A DNA stretch of 64,000 bases, taken from XYD12-FULL-36-8 sp964391015. GTDB taxonomy: Bacteria; Bacteroidota; Ignavibacteria; Ignavibacteriales; Ignavibacteriaceae. Below, piece by piece: positions 17,145 through 24,805 of this stretch. The stretch lies in the NCBI GenBank assembly GCA_964391015.1, contig CAYMKU010000020.1, positions 1 through 64,000 of the forward strand. Reading direction: 5' to 3'. Under the pieces are notes generated by a model, which had not been told where the DNA came from, did not search any database, and saw only the letters and a list, made by a program, of their open reading frames with translations. A program made the translations under genes and the position numbers. Every line of letters begins with the position of its first letter. Within the stretch, counting starts at the first letter, position 1.

Positions 17145-18311
17145 ATGAAAAAATTACTTTTCTTGATGACAATTACAGCTTTTATTAATGCCGTAATAAT
17201 CTATGCTCAACAAACAGAAACTACTTCCGTTGAATCAATGGATCCAAAAGCTGCCGTACATTACAACACAGCAATTCAGTTCATGAAAGCTGAACAATTT
17301 GAGAATGCTCTTAAATCACTTGATTCGAGTTTGATGATTGCAAAAGATTTCCGAACATACTATCTACAGGGTCAAGCATTTCTTAAGCTTGGTAGGATTA
17401 CAGATGCAAAACTTTCTTTTGGTGAGAGCGTGAAATTGAATACCGTTTATGATATGGGTTGGATGGCAGCCGGTAATGCTAATCTTGCACTTAAAGAATA
17501 TGATCAAGCTGTAAATGATTTTAAAAAGGTTACAGAAATAACCAAAGATTTAAGTGTAAAAATGAATGCCGAAGAATCAATTAAATTCGCCATGAATTCT
17601 AAATCAATTGAATTTTATAACAAAGGAAATGAATTAAATAAACAGAATAAATTTGAGGAGGCAATTAAATGTTATGATCAGGCTCTGTTAATTGTTAAAG
17701 ACCCGAAATATCTTTATCAAAAGGGACTAGTCCTTTCCAAACTAAATAAAAATAAGGAAGCCGAAGATGCACTAAAATCTGCAGTTGCACTTAATGACTC
17801 TTTTGACATTGGTTATGTCGCATTAGCTAGTTTGCAAATGGTAAATAAAGACTATGCAGGAGCAGTAAAGAGTTATGAAAAAGTTTTAACTATAACCACA
17901 AATGAGAATCTTAAAAAAAGCATACCAGAATCTATTTCAAAAACATATCTCTCGGCAGGAAATAATTCTTTCAAAGATAAAAAATATGATCAATCGATTG
18001 AATGGATGCTAAAGTCAATTAATGTTTCTCCTACCGATGCCGCATATTTCGGTCTGGCGAAAGCATACATTGAGAAAAAGAAATATCCTGAGGCTATAAC
18101 TGCATTAGATAGTACAAAGACTCTTCAAAAATCTGTTACCGATGAAGCTATTGCATACTACAAAGGAATAGTTTATCTAAATAAAAACGAGGATAACAAA
18201 GCGATTGAATTTTTCACAATTGCAGCAAAAGATCCGACCTATAAAAAAGCTAGCCAAGCTCAGATTGATTACTTAAAGGCAAAGCAAAAGGGAACTCCAA
18301 CTAAAAAATAA
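17145..18311 (+). CDS. Exported tetratricopeptide repeat protein
   Basis: The 388-residue protein starts with a signal peptide ending near IIYAQ and then consists of TPR units of about 34 residues (YNTAIQFMKAEQFENALKSL; FYNKGNELNKQNKFEEAIKC; AGNNSFKDKKYDQSIEWMLK; and others). The repeats run to near the C-terminus, which ends in a basic tail. TPRs mediate protein-protein contacts; no catalytic domain is present. It has its own SD and predicted promoter, and is convergent with the TonB operon's terminal TPR gene. A role in the envelope is likely; partner unknown. Confidence 0.88.
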   Translation: MKKLLFLMTITAFINAVIIYAQQTETTSVESMDPKAAVHYNTAIQFMKAEQFENALKSLDSSLMIAKDFRTYYLQGQAFLKLGRITDAKLSFGESVKLNTVYDMGWMAAGNANLALKEYDQAVNDFKKVTEITKDLSVKMNAEESIKFAMNSKSIEFYNKGNELNKQNKFEEAIKCYDQALLIVKDPKYLYQKGLVLSKLNKNKEAEDALKSAVALNDSFDIGYVALASLQMVNKDYAGAVKSYEKVLTITTNENLKKSIPESISKTYLSAGNNSFKDKKYDQSIEWMLKSINVSPTDAAYFGLAKAYIEKKKYPEAITALDSTKTLQKSVTDEAIAYYKGIVYLNKNEDNKAIEFFTIAAKDPTYKKASQAQIDYLKAKQKGTPTKK

Positions 18312-18333
18312 TTTGGAATAATTTAACTTAGAA

Positions 18334-19890
18334 TCATTTTTTATTTTTTAGTTGCTTTATTGCTTCTTTCGCTTGGACGTTTTCAGGATCAAGTGCATTA
18401 ACTTTTAACCAATTTTCTAAAGAATTGGCGTAATTATCTTTGATATAAAAATAATATCCTAAGTACGAATAAGCTTCAATCAATTCTTTTTTAAATTTGG
18501 CAGAATCACTTGAGGACAAGGTTATAAATTTTTCATAAAACGGTTGCGCAAGTCCTTGTTCAGATTCTGGATCAAAATTAGTTTTTACTCTTGCTTGCCA
18601 AAAATATGCGATTCCCAAATCAGGCACCTTCTGAGTTAATATATTGAATGATGAATCTGCCTTGGGATAATTTTGAGTGAAATAATATGCTTTCCCCAAA
18701 TCGAAGTATTCTTGAGCTTTAAGTTGACCTTTTCTTTCAAGTGTGGCCATAACTCCATCCCATTTCTTATTTTTAAAGTATAGAACAGAAATATCACTTA
18801 AAACATCTTTCCTCGTACTATCTAGATCAACTACCTTTGTTAAATATTCTACTGCTAAGGAATCATTTCCGGTTTTATTCAAAAGATTGCCATAATTTTC
18901 ATAGTCAGTACTTAAATAATCAACAGAAGTCAGTTGAAACAGATTTTGAAAATAAGTTAAACTATTTTCATAATCCTCAAGTCTTAAATATGAATATGCT
19001 AATATTCTTATTGAATATGGATTCTCAGGATTTGTTTGAATTATTTCTTTAGATAGATTTATTGCGCTTTTATAATCTTTGGCAAGATACATTATAGAAG
19101 ATAATCTCTTTTTCTTCTCAATAGTACTTTCTGAATTCTCGATATATTTGATATAATTATCTTCGGACTTTACGTAATCTTTTTTTGTATAATAAATTTC
19201 AGCCAGTTCATTATAAGCTGGTGCATAATTAGGATCACTGCTAATAGCTTTGTCTAAAAGTAAAACCGCTCCATCATAATTATTTATTAGAACATAAACC
19301 TTTGCCTTCCACGTTAATGCCTCAGAATTATTTTCTTCAATATCAATTGCCTTTTGAAAATTCTTTACCGCTTCAGTTCCATCACCTTTTTCAAGATAAA
19401 TTTTACCTAAAGCAATATACGCTGGTACGTACTGTTTTTTAATTTCTAATACTCGATTAAGCAACGAAATTGCTTTGGGAAAATCTTTTATTTTAGAATA
19501 ACCTTCAGAGAGAATAACATAAACCTCTGGATCTTTTTCATTGCTCAGATCAAAAGCTAAATTTTCGTTTCGTTCTATTTCCGCTGAATTACCATCAAGA
19601 ATATTAAGTTTTACTAAACCGCAATAATTAAGCGGGAATTCTTTGTTTACTTCAATACCTTTTGTATAAAAATATCTTGCTGAATCAACTTTTTCTTGTA
19701 ATAAATAAGTTTCACCTAAATAAAAATATGCCTTTGAATTGATTTTACTATTCAATAACGATTTAAAAAAGGTCTTGGCTTCTGAGTACTTTTCATTTTT
19801 TATAAACTTTATACCGCTCGAGACATCCTGTGCATCTGTAACTATACTTAATAATAAAAATATACCGATTATTAAATTTTTTTTAGACAT
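18334..19890 (-). CDS. Large exported TPR protein at the end of the TonB operon
   Basis: This 518-residue protein has a signal peptide (ending near TDAQD) and then TPR units throughout, for example FPLNYCGLVKLNILDGN, VPAYIALGKIYLEKGDGTEA, APAYNELAEIYYTKKDYVKS and IAYFWQARVKTNFDPES. The stop lies 22 bases from the stop of the convergent TPR gene. It starts 20 bases downstream of the PstS-like gene and appears to be the last member of the exbB-exbD-tonB operon. In related phyla TPR proteins commonly close such operons, which suggests a role linked to energised outer-membrane uptake. Confidence 0.88.
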   Translation of the reverse strand: MSKKNLIIGIFLLLSIVTDAQDVSSGIKFIKNEKYSEAKTFFKSLLNSKINSKAYFYLGETYLLQEKVDSARYFYTKGIEVNKEFPLNYCGLVKLNILDGNSAEIERNENLAFDLSNEKDPEVYVILSEGYSKIKDFPKAISLLNRVLEIKKQYVPAYIALGKIYLEKGDGTEAVKNFQKAIDIEENNSEALTWKAKVYVLINNYDGAVLLLDKAISSDPNYAPAYNELAEIYYTKKDYVKSEDNYIKYIENSESTIEKKKRLSSIMYLAKDYKSAINLSKEIIQTNPENPYSIRILAYSYLRLEDYENSLTYFQNLFQLTSVDYLSTDYENYGNLLNKTGNDSLAVEYLTKVVDLDSTRKDVLSDISVLYFKNKKWDGVMATLERKGQLKAQEYFDLGKAYYFTQNYPKADSSFNILTQKVPDLGIAYFWQARVKTNFDPESEQGLAQPFYEKFITLSSSDSAKFKKELIEAYSYLGYYFYIKDNYANSLENWLKVNALDPENVQAKEAIKQLKNKK

Positions 19891-19910
19891 TTATTTTCCT
19901 TTATTAACTT

Positions 19911-20813
19911 TTAATCTGTAATATTTTCGTTTATCAATTCTACTAACCGCACGGGCATGGTTGCGGGAACTAAACCAAATTTTAACACAATCCTCTGTCC
20001 CCTATCACTTGCGATAAATGCTGTTAAACCCGTTCCCAGTCCAGTATATGCTTCCTTACTAATAATGTAAACCTCACGTGTTAGAGGATAAATTTTTTGA
20101 GCGATGTATGCTTGGTAAGGTTTATATGATTCCGTAGCACCATCTTTGGATATTTCCAATACCTTAACTGATTTCAAAAAGCTTAAATTAGTTGTATCAT
20201 CTCTATCACTTACCCAATTTACTCCAATAATACCTATGCAATTCTTCTGTTTAGAGACATAGTCAAGAACAGCATTGCTTGAATTAAGCGCATAACATCG
20301 CTGAGAGAATTCTTTGAATTGCGTTTTATCCTTAAGAAAGTTAATCGTACTGGAATTATTATTATCAAAAACAATTTTGGTGTTTTTGAAGAAGGGGATA
20401 GCTTGATCTGAAATTAAAGCATTGATTTCATTTAAAGTGATTGTAGTATCTTTTAAATCGAGACTGCCTATCAAAGCAACTGCATCATAAGCAATTTTTG
20501 TAACCTTGGGTACTATTTCCCATTTTTCAAATACTTTTCGTTCCTGAGCATTTAAATTGCGAGGTATTATAATTAATCTCACACTATCATTCATCAAATC
20601 ATTAATCACCTCTGCTTCTGGTTTGTATTTTGCCTCAACTTTAGCATAGGAATAAATCCTCTGGAAAGTGTCAATCTCCGATTCTATTAACGGTTTAAAA
20701 GTCTCATCCACAGACATTGTCAATTTTCCAGTAGTGGGTGTATCTGAATCATTACACCCTATCGAGACCGACAAAAGAACAATTATTAACCACAAACCAC
20801 TTTTATTCTTCAT
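19911..20813 (-). CDS. PstS-like periplasmic-binding lipoprotein
   Basis: The ATG at 20813 gives a 300-residue protein with a lipoprotein signal ending in the lipobox VSIGC. The mature part resembles the PBP-like (phosphate-binding PstS-type) fold: TMSVDETFKPLIESEIDTF, LIIIPRNLNAQERKVFEKW, YDAVALIGSLDLKDTTITLNEI, and the C-terminal EVYIISKEAYTGLG. No ABC permease or ATPase gene is nearby; instead it follows exbB-exbD-exbD-tonB and a small membrane protein. It therefore may deliver phosphate or another oxyanion to a TonB-linked system or act as a sensor; this is inference. Confidence 0.85.
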   Translation of the reverse strand: MKNKSGLWLIIVLLSVSIGCNDSDTPTTGKLTMSVDETFKPLIESEIDTFQRIYSYAKVEAKYKPEAEVINDLMNDSVRLIIIPRNLNAQERKVFEKWEIVPKVTKIAYDAVALIGSLDLKDTTITLNEINALISDQAIPFFKNTKIVFDNNNSSTINFLKDKTQFKEFSQRCYALNSSNAVLDYVSKQKNCIGIIGVNWVSDRDDTTNLSFLKSVKVLEISKDGATESYKPYQAYIAQKIYPLTREVYIISKEAYTGLGTGLTAFIASDRGQRIVLKFGLVPATMPVRLVELINENITD

Positions 20814-21018
20814 GTTCAATATTATCTTCAGATTTTTGTTCTTTCATTTTTTTTAATGCTCGATAGAACCTGAAAGCACCATAGCTAATTAATATTATTC
20901 CAATCCCTGTTTGTTGAAGCTGCTTAAAAAAAAACAAATTTCTGACGAACAATAAATAAATACCAAGCCCCAGATAGATCAAAGACATCGCAAAACCCAA
21001 AAGACTAGAAATATTCAA
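20803..21018 (-). CDS. Small two-helix membrane protein in the TonB operon
   Basis: The 71-residue protein has two hydrophobic helices (about 5-25 and 36-50) separated by a short loop and a charged C-terminal tail ending IEHEE. It lies five bases after the tonB stop and its 3' end overlaps the start of the PstS-like gene, so it is clearly inside the operon. I recognise no domain. Confidence 0.7.
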   Translation of the reverse strand: MNISSLLGFAMSLIYLGLGIYLLFVRNLFFFKQLQQTGIGIILISYGAFRFYRALKKMKEQKSEDNIEHEE

Positions 21019-21023
21019 ATCTT

Positions 21024-21815
21024 TTATTGAAGTTTGAATACTATAGGGATTGAAACTTGAACTTTAACTGGTACACCTCGCTGCATTCCTGGTTTAAACT
21101 TGGTTTGCTTAACAGCATTTAACGCTGCTTCATCTAGCCCGGCTCCTAATCCTTTAATAACTTCAGCTTTAGTAACGTCACCCCTTTCATTCACGAAAGC
21201 AAGAATGTAGACCTTTCCCTCAACACCGGCCCTTTTAGCAATTTCCGGATAAACAATTTTACTTTGAATAGCCGCAATTCCACCGATTGGCTCTGGCATT
21301 TCCTCAACAGCCACAAAGTATGTCGGGGCTTCTTCTTTCTGTTCTTCTACAACTTTCTCTTCAACTTCAATCAAGCTGTAATCAACACCTGTTGAACTTC
21401 CTTCTTGAGTTTTTGCCCCAGGATCAACTTCTTTCAATTCTTCAACAGTAGGAATATATTCGTCTTTAACTTGTTCATCGGGCATTACGACTGGCGGTGT
21501 AAATTTAATTGTTGATTTAAGAGGAGGCGGTGCCTCAACCTGTTCTACTTCTTTTTTTTCACCAATAGAAGGAGGTTCAGCTAACGTAGTAAGTACTACC
21601 TTTTTTCGCTTAACTGAAAGATCTTCGTCGGGACTAAGTGCCTTATAAATGAAAGGTCCGGTCGTGACAAGAATAAAGAAAATGATAGCTATCCACATTG
21701 CTATGGAAAGATATCTTTTATATGCTTTCCTAAGCTTGTACGCACCATATTCTTTATTTTTCTGAGCAAATACCAGCTCATCAAGATCCATATTATAAAT
21801 TAATTCTTGTGCCAT
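21024..21815 (-). CDS. tonB: TonB family energy-transducing protein
   Basis: TonB couples the proton-motive force to outer-membrane receptors. The 263 residues have a cytosolic N-terminal motif common in this phylum (LVFAQKNKEYGAYKLRKAYKR, about 12-32), one membrane helix (about 37-60), a Pro/Glu-rich periplasmic spacer, and a C-terminal TonB domain (about 180-262: YPEIAKRAGVEGKVYILAFV, LGAGLDEAALNAVKQTKFKPGMQ and VPVKVQVSIPIVFKLQ). It lies directly after the two exbD genes, as in other ExbBD-TonB operons. Confidence 0.95.
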   Translation of the reverse strand: MAQELIYNMDLDELVFAQKNKEYGAYKLRKAYKRYLSIAMWIAIIFFILVTTGPFIYKALSPDEDLSVKRKKVVLTTLAEPPSIGEKKEVEQVEAPPPLKSTIKFTPPVVMPDEQVKDEYIPTVEELKEVDPGAKTQEGSSTGVDYSLIEVEEKVVEEQKEEAPTYFVAVEEMPEPIGGIAAIQSKIVYPEIAKRAGVEGKVYILAFVNERGDVTKAEVIKGLGAGLDEAALNAVKQTKFKPGMQRGVPVKVQVSIPIVFKLQ

Positions 21816-21831
21816 GATATTTTATGTTTTA

Positions 21832-22353
21832 TTATAAATTTTTAATTAAATCTATTTCTTGAGATGAAATATCTACTAATGCGTAACGTTTAATATTCGA
21901 TATATTCATTTCATCAAGAACATCTACAACATTTTTATAGCTTGCATCATTAGTCGGTTTAATAAGAACAACCATATCCTGAATAGAAGAATTTTTCTCA
22001 AGAAGAATTTTTCTGAGGCCATCTGCTGTATAATTAGTTGCAGTCACTGGTTCAATCGGTTCAGTTGGTAAACCACGATACCAAAAAACCTTGTTATCTC
22101 CTCCTATTAGAACATTGAATGCTTTAGAAGCTTTAAGTGCATTCGGCTCATCTTCCTTGACTTCACCCTTAGGTTTTACCGGCATATTAATTTCCATAGT
22201 TTGCGGTTTGCTAAAGGTTGTCGTTAACATAAAAAATGTAACCAGAAGAAAGCCAAGATCAACCATTGGTGTAAGGTCAATCCTCGTAGACATTTTTTTT
22301 CTGCCTTTTTTCTTACCCTTTTTTCCAACCTGTTTCTGTTCTAATTCAGCCAT
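21832..22353 (-). CDS. exbD: ExbD/TolR biopolymer transport protein
   Basis: This 173-residue single-pass membrane protein starts with a highly basic cytosolic tail (KKGKKKGRKKMSTRI) and a membrane helix containing DLTPMVDLGFLLVTFFML, in which the Asp in the membrane is the proton-path residue. The C-terminal periplasmic domain includes VVLIKPTNDASYKNVVDVLDEM. It is one of two adjacent exbD paralogs; the other (22357-22977) is longer and carries an inserted region, so the complex may use two non-identical ExbD copies. Confidence 0.93.
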   Translation of the reverse strand: MAELEQKQVGKKGKKKGRKKMSTRIDLTPMVDLGFLLVTFFMLTTTFSKPQTMEINMPVKPKGEVKEDEPNALKASKAFNVLIGGDNKVFWYRGLPTEPIEPVTATNYTADGLRKILLEKNSSIQDMVVLIKPTNDASYKNVVDVLDEMNISNIKRYALVDISSQEIDLIKNL

Positions 22354-22356
22354 AAT

Positions 22357-22977
22357 TTAAATTCCTTTTAATTTATTTGGATCAGCTTCAAGGTCAGTAA
22401 TTAAATTAAACTTGTTCACGTTTTTATCCTGTAATGTGTTTATTACTTTTTTTACCACTGGCCAAGGGCAAAACTGATCTCCTTTTACTGTTATGCGAAC
22501 ATTAGGGTTAGATAACCTTCCTTGCATTATCCATGTTCCCAATTCGTTGTTTGTAGAGTCAACAGGGATACCTGGTTGCACATACATTTTTCGTTCTGTT
22601 TCTTCTAAACCTAAATATCCTTTCAATTGGTTCAAAGGAACGCCAACACTACCTGTAAGTACAAATGCTTTTTCTTCATCAGCTGTAAATTGAAGCTCAG
22701 GATATTTTTCACTTATTCTTTGCAACAATCGTTCGCGCGAAAAGTTCTTATTATCTAAGCTGAAAAAGACTTTTCCATCTTTAGTGATAGTGATATTAAG
22801 AATATCAGTATCCGGCAGCTTAATTTCAGATATTGAAGAAGGTGTATCAACAACTACTGACTCATCTGACTTAAACTGAGTAGTTAACATAAAAAAAGTT
22901 AGCAACAAGAAAGCTACATCGCACATCGCAGTCATATCTATCAACGTGCTTTTTCGAGGTACTTTTATTTTTGGCAT
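22357..22977 (-). CDS. exbD: ExbD/TolR biopolymer transport protein, longer paralog
   Basis: The 206-residue protein begins KIKVPRKSTLIDMTAMCDVAFLLLTFFML with the membrane Asp in CDVAFLLL. A periplasmic domain follows, with an insertion around residues 85-150 (YPELQFTADEEKAFVLTG and VGVPLNQLKGYLGL) compared with the other ExbD. The end of the domain reads VRITVKGDQFCPWPVVKKVI. It lies between exbB and the shorter exbD with 3-31 bp gaps. A two-ExbD arrangement is frequent in Bacteroidota and Chlorobiota. Confidence 0.92.
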   Translation of the reverse strand: MPKIKVPRKSTLIDMTAMCDVAFLLLTFFMLTTQFKSDESVVVDTPSSISEIKLPDTDILNITITKDGKVFFSLDNKNFSRERLLQRISEKYPELQFTADEEKAFVLTGSVGVPLNQLKGYLGLEETERKMYVQPGIPVDSTNNELGTWIMQGRLSNPNVRITVKGDQFCPWPVVKKVINTLQDKNVNKFNLITDLEADPNKLKGI

Positions 22978-23008
22978 AGGTTAAACTTTAAGTTTAATAA
23001 TTAATAAA

Positions 23009-23815
23009 TCATTTGCTTTGATGTGATGCAAAATTCTGCACAATTGCGACACCCGCTTCGTCAATACTATAAGTCATTTTATCAATTTTAGTCGTAAAAT
23101 AATTGTAGAAAATGATTGCTAATGCCGATGATCCGATACCAAAAGCTGTATTTATTAATGCTTCAGAAATTCCTGTTGCAAGAGCAACTGCATCCGGCGC
23201 TCCTGCAGTTGCTAATGCAGCAAATGCTCTAATCATTCCCAATACTGTTCCAAGAAGTCCCATCAGTGTAGCAAGTGGAGCAATTGTTGCAAGAATCACA
23301 AGGTTTTGTTCAAGTATTGGTAATTCTAGAGAAGTAGCCTCTTCTATTTCTTGTTTAATAGCAACAATTTTCTGATCTTTATTCATATCCTTCATACCCA
23401 TCATCTCCTTGTATTTCAGCAACCCAGCTTTAATTACGTTTGCAACAGACCCTCTTTGATTATCGCATTCTTCGAGAGCACCGTCAAGATCAGGACTTGC
23501 TAGTTTTTGATATACTCGAACAACAAAAGCAGCGATTTTTCCTTTTCCTTTTGCCCTTGTAATAGTAATCCATCTTTCAATTGAAAAGGTAATAACCATC
23601 ATCAGGATTGTCATTAAAATAGGTACGATTATACCTCCCTTATAAATAATTCCAAGATAATTTCCGGGTTTGGGCAGATTTGCAACATTATTCCCCTGAA
23701 AATTGTTTGGATTAGCCATAACAAAGAAGAAAAGAATAAAAGCTACTATGGCAAGTATCGGTATAACAATACCTGCAAAACCAGTAAAAACAGTTTTGAA
23801 ATTTTTTGAACTCAC
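23009..23815 (-). CDS. exbB: ExbB/MotA-type proton channel protein
   Basis: The 268 residues have an N-terminal membrane helix (about 15-33), a second region VPILMTILMMVITFSIERWITITRAKGKGK, the cytosolic domain, and the C-terminal MotA/TolQ/ExbB pair containing LATIAPLATLMGLLGTVLGM and ALINTAFGIGSSALAIIFYNYF. I use the GTG at 23815, which has GGAG six bases upstream (TTGGAGAAAATCGTG); the TTG at 23827 would itself be part of that SD. First gene of the TonB operon. ExbB with ExbD forms the proton-driven motor that energises TonB. Confidence 0.93.
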   Translation of the reverse strand: MSSKNFKTVFTGFAGIVIPILAIVAFILFFFVMANPNNFQGNNVANLPKPGNYLGIIYKGGIIVPILMTILMMVITFSIERWITITRAKGKGKIAAFVVRVYQKLASPDLDGALEECDNQRGSVANVIKAGLLKYKEMMGMKDMNKDQKIVAIKQEIEEATSLELPILEQNLVILATIAPLATLMGLLGTVLGMIRAFAALATAGAPDAVALATGISEALINTAFGIGSSALAIIFYNYFTTKIDKMTYSIDEAGVAIVQNFASHQSK

Positions 23816-24805
23816 GATTTTCTCCAATTATTAAAAGGTTAAACAGTTCTGTATATTATATTTAATTATTAAGCAAAAAGTTCCAGAAATAAAACGTACC
23901 AGAATTCTAAAATAGATTAAAAATCAGGCGGACTTCTAGGGCTTGTTTTTTTTCTACTCGAACAATTACAATATCTTAAATTTTCTAAATTCATAGTTCA
24001 GTAATAGTGCCTTAAAATTCTAGTCGAAAGGATGATAAATTCTTACAAATAAGTCTAAAACTGTCTTCATTCCTTGAATTAAGAATCTTTTATAAAAAGC
24101 ATTGTGAATTTATTCTTTCTCCAGATTCAATCCTAATTGGAAAATTAACTTAATATGGTTCTTATAAATGAAATAATTTAATACCTACTTGAAATTTAAA
24201 AAAATTAAAATCTTTAGCAATAATATAATTTTCTAACATTTTAATCTTGATTGCCGATATACTACCTTAGAGATAAATCCTTTGAATACAGTTAGAAAAT
24301 TTCATAATTTAATTATGATACTCTAACACAAATAAAAGTATAGAACTTTATCTTATTCATATTCGCAAATTAAGACTAAAAAACTGCAATGGATACACAT
24401 TTTTCGTTGAATATTTGCATTAATATCACACCTACATTTAGTGTAATAATTTCGAAAATCGAATAAAATTAAAGGTTAGTCAAATTGCATGTAGATTTAA
24501 TGGAAACCATAGAGAATTTTATTTTTTTATTATTTATATAGATAAAAAGAAAAATAATATATTAGCATTAAGACTTATTGAATCTTATTGAAATGACTTC
24601 CTCCTAGAATATATAATCTTATTGATTATTGTTACAAAATTTGAAGTCAGATTTATTCTTCTATTTTGACATTCGGAAAAAGAATAAATATCTACATGTT
24701 ACAAAATTTATTTCGGAAGTTTGGAGAAGAAGAGAAGGATTTGACTTTCTAAGATGATTGAATAAAAAATTATTAACCTTAATTAATGAAAGGCTAAGAA
24801 TTATT
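23816..24805. other. Long AT-rich non-coding stretch between divergent operons
   Basis: About 990 bases without a supported gene, between exbB (minus) and the pyrophosphatase gene (plus). Very AT-rich. It contains a repeated 12-mer GTTACAAAATTT (24631-24642 and 24698-24709), TTGACA at 24666-24671 ahead of the pyrophosphatase, and an AGCCC-type element near 23930-23945. I see no convincing DnaA boxes, tRNA or structured RNA. Confidence 0.6.

Noticed and set aside
24600..24757. Replication origin features ahead of the pyrophosphatase
   Set aside because: The stretch is AT-rich, but I found no DnaA-box cluster and no dnaA, dnaN or gyr genes nearby.
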